6,695 bases of DNA from Candidatus Chloroheliales bacterium (lineage in GTDB: Bacteria > Chloroflexota > Chloroflexia > QHBQ01). Of the stretch, positions 3,800 to 6,695 are shown in pieces. The notes under the pieces were generated by a model. The model ran no database searches. It was given only the letters and a program-made list of their open reading frames with translations, and was not told the origin of the DNA. A program made the position numbers and the translations under genes. The stretch spans positions 1-6,695 of the forward strand of contig QHBQ01000008.1 of the NCBI GenBank assembly GCA_003243865.1, read 5' to 3'. Positions within the stretch are counted from its first letter, which is position 1; the number at the start of each line of letters is the position of its first letter.

Positions 3800-5569
3800 A
3801 TGGTTTACACCAATGATATTACCATCAAGATGGGCGGCGAGGCGGGCCAGGGCGTCGAATCGAGCGGTGCGGGCTTTGTGCGGGCGCTGGCTAAGGGCGG
3901 GCTGTATATCTACGGCCTGCAAGACTACCAGTCGCGCATTCGCGGCGGACACAACTTCTACCAGATCCGCGCCTCAGAACATCCGATTAGCAGCTTCAGC
4001 AGCAACGTACACATGCTGATGGCCTTCGATGACACCACCTTCAGCGACCACGCGCACGAAGTGGTAGAGGGCGGAGCAATCATCTACGATGAGGGATTGA
4101 AGTTCAACCGTGCCGATGTGGACGAGGGCAAGGTCAAGCTGATACCCGCGCCGCTGAAGAAGATCGCCAAGGATGTGGCCGGTGATGACATTATGGCGAA
4201 CACCGCTGCTCTCGGCGTGCTGGCGGGTGTCACTGGCTACGATATTAGCTTCATGGAAGAGGTTATTCAGAGGAACTTCAAGCGTAAGGGCCAGGCGATT
4301 GTGGATGCCAACCTGGAGGTGGTGCGGCGCGGCTACGCCTTCGGCGCCGACAACCATGCCGCCGACTATCAGTGGAAGTTGCAGCCGATGCCCAACCCCA
4401 AGCAGCGGATGGTACTAACCGCTCACCAGGCGTTCTGCATGGGCGCGGTGGCGGCGGGCTGCCGCTTCAACTCCGCCTACCCGATGACCCCCGGCACCAG
4501 CATTATCGAGTGGATGACCGCCCACGCGGGCAAGTACGACATTCTCACCAAGCAGACCGAGGACGAGCTTGCCGCCATCCTGATGGCGATCGGCGCGGCC
4601 CATGCCGGGGTGCGGGCGATGACTAACACCTCCGGCGGCGGCTTCAGCCTGATGGTCGAGGCCCTGGGCTTGGCCGGTATGACTGAGACGCCAGTGGTGA
4701 TCGTCGAGGCGCAACGCGGCGGCCCCTCCACCGGCCTACCAACCAAGACCGAGCAGCCCGACCTTGAGTTCGTCATCCACGCCAGCCACGGCGAGTTCCC
4801 CCGCCTGGTGATGGCTCCCGGCAATGTGCTGGAAGCCTTCCATGCGGGCTACCGCAGCTTCAACCTGGCCGAGAAGTATCAGATGCCCTGCATCGTCCTC
4901 ACCGACATGATGCTCTCTACGACCCTGGAGACGGTCGAGCCGGAGGACATTGACTTTGGCAGTGTCAGGATCGAGCGCGGCGAGTTTCTCAGCAAGGAGG
5001 AGCTTGACGCGATGACCGAGGAGTGGAGCTACCAGCGCCACGCGGTGACCGCCAGCGGTGTGTCGCCCCGCGCGCTGCCCGGCCACCCCAAGGCGGTGTA
5101 CATCACCACCGGTGATGAACACGATGAGCGCGGCTACATCACCGAGGACCCACCCACCCGCGTTGCCCAGATGCAGAAGCGGATGCGCAAGTTGGAGGGC
5201 GCGGTCGAGGAAATTGCCAAGCCGACCCTCTACGGCCCAGCCGACGCCGACCTGACCCTGATCGGCTGGGGCAGCACCTACGGCGCAATCAAGATGGCGA
5301 CCGACCTGCTAAACGCTGAGGGCATCAAGACTAATTTCTTCCATTACATTGACCTCTGGCCCTTCCCCGCGAAGGAGACCGAGGCTCTATTCGCCACAGC
5401 GAAGCACACACTTGTGATCGAGCAGAACTACACCGGCCAGCTCGCCCGCTTGATTAGGGTGGAGACCGGCTGCGTCCCCAATGGCAAGATCCTGCGCTAC
5501 GACGGCCACCCCTTCTCCCAGGAGGATGTAGTCGCGGCAGTCAAGAAAGAGGTAAACATCAATGGCTGA
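3800..5569 (+). CDS. korA: 2-oxoacid (probably 2-oxoglutarate):ferredoxin oxidoreductase, fused gamma-alpha subunit
   Basis: With KorB it oxidatively decarboxylates a 2-oxoacid with CoA, giving acyl-CoA, CO2 and reduced ferredoxin in the cytoplasm. The 589-residue chain starts at ATG 3800, preceded by GAGGAGAGGA (3785-3794). A TTG 63 bases upstream is in frame but has no ribosome binding site. Residues about 7-190 are the gamma domain, beginning GGEAGQGVESSG, with GLQDYQSRIRGGHNFYQIR. The alpha domain starts at about residue 205 with YPMTPG (227-232, the YPITP motif), then QTEDE (252-256), NTSGGGFSLM and QRGGPSTGLPT (305-315). A C-terminal transketolase-like domain (about 485-580) has IGWGSTYGAI and IDLWPFP. 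Gamma-alpha fusion and length fit the two-subunit KorAB type. 2-oxoglutarate is the family's usual substrate and is inferred, as pyruvate or branched-chain acids cannot be excluded. It overlaps korB by 8 bases. Confidence 0.93.
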   Translation: MVYTNDITIKMGGEAGQGVESSGAGFVRALAKGGLYIYGLQDYQSRIRGGHNFYQIRASEHPISSFSSNVHMLMAFDDTTFSDHAHEVVEGGAIIYDEGLKFNRADVDEGKVKLIPAPLKKIAKDVAGDDIMANTAALGVLAGVTGYDISFMEEVIQRNFKRKGQAIVDANLEVVRRGYAFGADNHAADYQWKLQPMPNPKQRMVLTAHQAFCMGAVAAGCRFNSAYPMTPGTSIIEWMTAHAGKYDILTKQTEDELAAILMAIGAAHAGVRAMTNTSGGGFSLMVEALGLAGMTETPVVIVEAQRGGPSTGLPTKTEQPDLEFVIHASHGEFPRLVMAPGNVLEAFHAGYRSFNLAEKYQMPCIVLTDMMLSTTLETVEPEDIDFGSVRIERGEFLSKEELDAMTEEWSYQRHAVTASGVSPRALPGHPKAVYITTGDEHDERGYITEDPPTRVAQMQKRMRKLEGAVEEIAKPTLYGPADADLTLIGWGSTYGAIKMATDLLNAEGIKTNFFHYIDLWPFPAKETEALFATAKHTLVIEQNYTGQLARLIRVETGCVPNGKILRYDGHPFSQEDVVAAVKKEVNING

Positions 5570-6494
5570 TACACTCGTTCGTCCCACCACCGGCCAGAGC
5601 ATCATGATGGTAAACAAGGTTGACATCAAGATGTACCAATCGCCGGAGAAAAGCACCTGGTGTCCCGGCTGCGGCGACTTCGGCATCCTTGCCGCGCTGA
5701 AGCAGGCCTTGGTCGGGCTGGGCCTCGCGCCGCACGAGGCGCTGGTGGTCAGTGGCATCGGCTGCGGCTCGAAGCTGCCCCACTACCTGCGGGTCAACGC
5801 CTACAACAGCATCCACGGTCGCGCCCTGGCGGTGGCGACTGGCATCAAGCTGGCGAACCACAACCTGAAGGTCATCGCCGTAACCGGCGATGGCGACGGC
5901 TACGGCATCGGCGGCAACCACCTCATTCACACGATGCGCCGCAACCCCGACATCACCCACATCGTGGAGAACAACCAGGTCTACGGCCTGACCAAGGGGC
6001 AGTATTCTCCGACCAGCGAACACGGCTACCTGAGCAGCACCTCGCCGGAGGGCAGCATCGAGGTGGCGGTCAACCCCATCGCGCTGGGCATGGCGATGGG
6101 CGCCAGCTTCATCGCGCGCGGCTTCAGCAGTGACCCCAAGCACCTGGCCCAGATGATTATGCTGGCGATCCAGCACAAGGGCTACTCCCTCATTGACGTG
6201 CTGCAACCGTGCATCACCTACAACCACGTCAACTCCAACGAGTGGTACAAGGAGCGGGTCTACAAGGTGGATGTCGAGAACCCCGATTACGACCCCACCG
6301 ACCGCAACGCTGCCTGGCAGAAAGCGCAGGAGTGGGGTACGCGCATCCCGCTCGGCGTCATCTACGCCGACAATGGTCGCCCCACCTACGAGGATCAGGT
6401 CGCGCTACTCCAGCGCGGCAGCCTGCTCGAAATCTCCGAGCGGGCGATGCGCCAGGACTACGACTACGAGAGTCTGAAGGCCGAGTATATGTAA
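5562..6494 (+). CDS. korB: 2-oxoacid (probably 2-oxoglutarate):ferredoxin oxidoreductase, beta subunit
   Basis: This 310-residue subunit carries thiamine diphosphate and one [4Fe-4S] cluster. The expected cluster cysteines are visible as C34 and C37 (WCPGCGDFG), C68 (GIGCGSK) and C217 (LQPCITYN). The thiamine-diphosphate/Mg motif runs from GDGDGYGIGGNH (109-120) to NN at 137-138, followed by YGLTKGQYSPTS (141-152), the KorB signature. The order HGRALAVATGIK, NP.ALGMAMGASF, SSDP fits the family throughout. Start ATG 5562 has AGAGG at 5548-5552 and overlaps the korA stop, so translation is probably coupled. ATGs at 5604 and 5607 are in frame, but the shorter forms have weaker ribosome binding sites. 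No separate ferredoxin-like delta subunit occurs in the window. Mycobacterial KorB shares the same GLTKGQYSPTSE segment, supporting 2-oxoglutarate specificity. Confidence 0.95.
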   Translation: MADTLVRPTTGQSIMMVNKVDIKMYQSPEKSTWCPGCGDFGILAALKQALVGLGLAPHEALVVSGIGCGSKLPHYLRVNAYNSIHGRALAVATGIKLANHNLKVIAVTGDGDGYGIGGNHLIHTMRRNPDITHIVENNQVYGLTKGQYSPTSEHGYLSSTSPEGSIEVAVNPIALGMAMGASFIARGFSSDPKHLAQMIMLAIQHKGYSLIDVLQPCITYNHVNSNEWYKERVYKVDVENPDYDPTDRNAAWQKAQEWGTRIPLGVIYADNGRPTYEDQVALLQRGSLLEISERAMRQDYDYESLKAEYM

Positions 6495-6516
6495 TCGTGC
6501 CTGCCCCTACCCCAAG

Positions 6517-6537
6517 CCTCCCCCGAAATGGGGGAGG
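6517..6537. repeat. palindromic repeat, copy 1
   Basis: CCTCCCCC (6517-6524) and GGGGGAGG (6530-6537) form a perfect 8-bp stem around GAAAT. It lies 22 bases after the korB stop. Its arms are almost the same as those of the next hairpin, so it looks like one unit of an interspersed REP-like palindrome. It may also help stop or stabilise the kor transcript, although no U-tract follows. Confidence 0.75.
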
Positions 6538-6550
6538 GCGAAAGAGGAAT

Positions 6551-6570
6551 CCTCCCCAAGATTGGGGAGG
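6551..6570. repeat. palindromic repeat, copy 2
   Basis: CCTCCCCA (6551-6558) and TGGGGAGG (6563-6570) form a perfect 8-bp stem around AGAT. It repeats the preceding hairpin after 13 bases, with the same orientation of C-rich then G-rich arms. Confidence 0.75.
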
Positions 6571-6578
6571 GAGAGAGC

Positions 6579-6602
6579 GGCCGCTCCGTGATGGGGGCGG
6601 CC
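6579..6602 (+). terminator. third hairpin after korB, possible terminator element
   Basis: GGCCGCTCC (6579-6587) pairs with GGGGCGGCC (6594-6602) with one G-U pair and a six-base loop. It is unrelated in sequence to the two palindromes before it. The following bases TTGCCGATTCG are a poor U-tract, so it is only a possible terminator. It marks the boundary before the next promoter. Confidence 0.4.
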
Positions 6603-6624
6603 TTGCCGATTCGTGGCGCTAATC

Positions 6625-6654
6625 TTGACTGTTCTTTCAACAAACGGTTATAAT
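6625..6654 (+). promoter_or_regulatory. promoter for the gene beyond the window
   Basis: TTGACT (6625-6630) and TATAAT (6649-6654) are 18 bases apart. The start would be near 6661. The downstream gene is therefore transcribed independently of korAB. Confidence 0.8.
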
Positions 6655-6684
6655 CAAGACACTTCATTTGGGCAATTTTAGAGT

Positions 6685-6690
6685 AGGAGG
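6685..6690 (+). promoter_or_regulatory. ribosome binding site of the next gene
   Basis: AGGAGG is a near-perfect Shine-Dalgarno sequence. The window ends TCTAT, so an ATG could begin at 6694, only three bases away, or a start may lie a little further on. Confidence 0.6.
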
Positions 6691-6695
6691 TCTAT

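Noticed and set aside
5559..6227. Long open frame on the minus strand opposite korB
   Set aside because: It is a shadow frame caused by high third-position G+C. Its translation is low-complexity Val/Ala/His-rich, with no family features, while korB has all its motifs.
6517..6602. CRISPR array
   Set aside because: There are only two short palindromic units with a 13-base gap and no regular repeat-spacer pattern, and no cas gene is present.

Overview
The window looks like a stretch of bacterial chromosome, most likely from Chloroflexota. That guess rests on three things: the two-subunit 2-oxoacid:ferredoxin oxidoreductase with a fused gamma-alpha chain, the C-rich/G-rich palindromic repeats, and clean TTGACT/TATAAT promoters. 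No marker gene settles it.

Positions 1-752, minus strand: a tRNA cluster. Reading in the direction of transcription there is tRNA-Arg(GCG) behind a very good promoter, a short hairpin, a Ser-like tRNA carrying a UAG (Leu) anticodon, an intact tRNA-Ser(CGA) starting within the acceptor end of the previous tRNA, a small membrane protein gene, and the 5' head of another Ser-like tRNA cut by the window edge. The UAG tRNA is odd in both body and 3' end.

Positions 918-1655, plus strand: a Yip1-type multi-pass membrane protein followed by an intrinsic terminator.

Positions 1743-3324, plus strand: an A+T-richer operon with its own extended -10 promoter. It holds two short, proline-rich, probably disordered proteins that share the motif D-S-x-[IV]-M-P-[FI]-D-V, then a 343-residue membrane protein of an uncharacterised family whose start overlaps the second small gene. 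This three-gene unit is the best candidate here for an undescribed system.

Positions 3325-3799: no protein gene. It contains a strong promoter (3517-3545) and a leader of about 250 nt that can form several hairpins, a competing helix and a terminator-like element before the next gene.

Positions 3800-6494, plus strand: korA (fused gamma-alpha) and korB, overlapping by 8 nt. Together they would oxidise a 2-oxoacid, probably 2-oxoglutarate, to its acyl-CoA and pass electrons to ferredoxin.

Positions 6495-6695: three successive GC-rich hairpins, two of them near-copies of one palindrome, then another TTGACT/TATAAT promoter and a ribosome binding site for a gene starting at or just beyond the window end.
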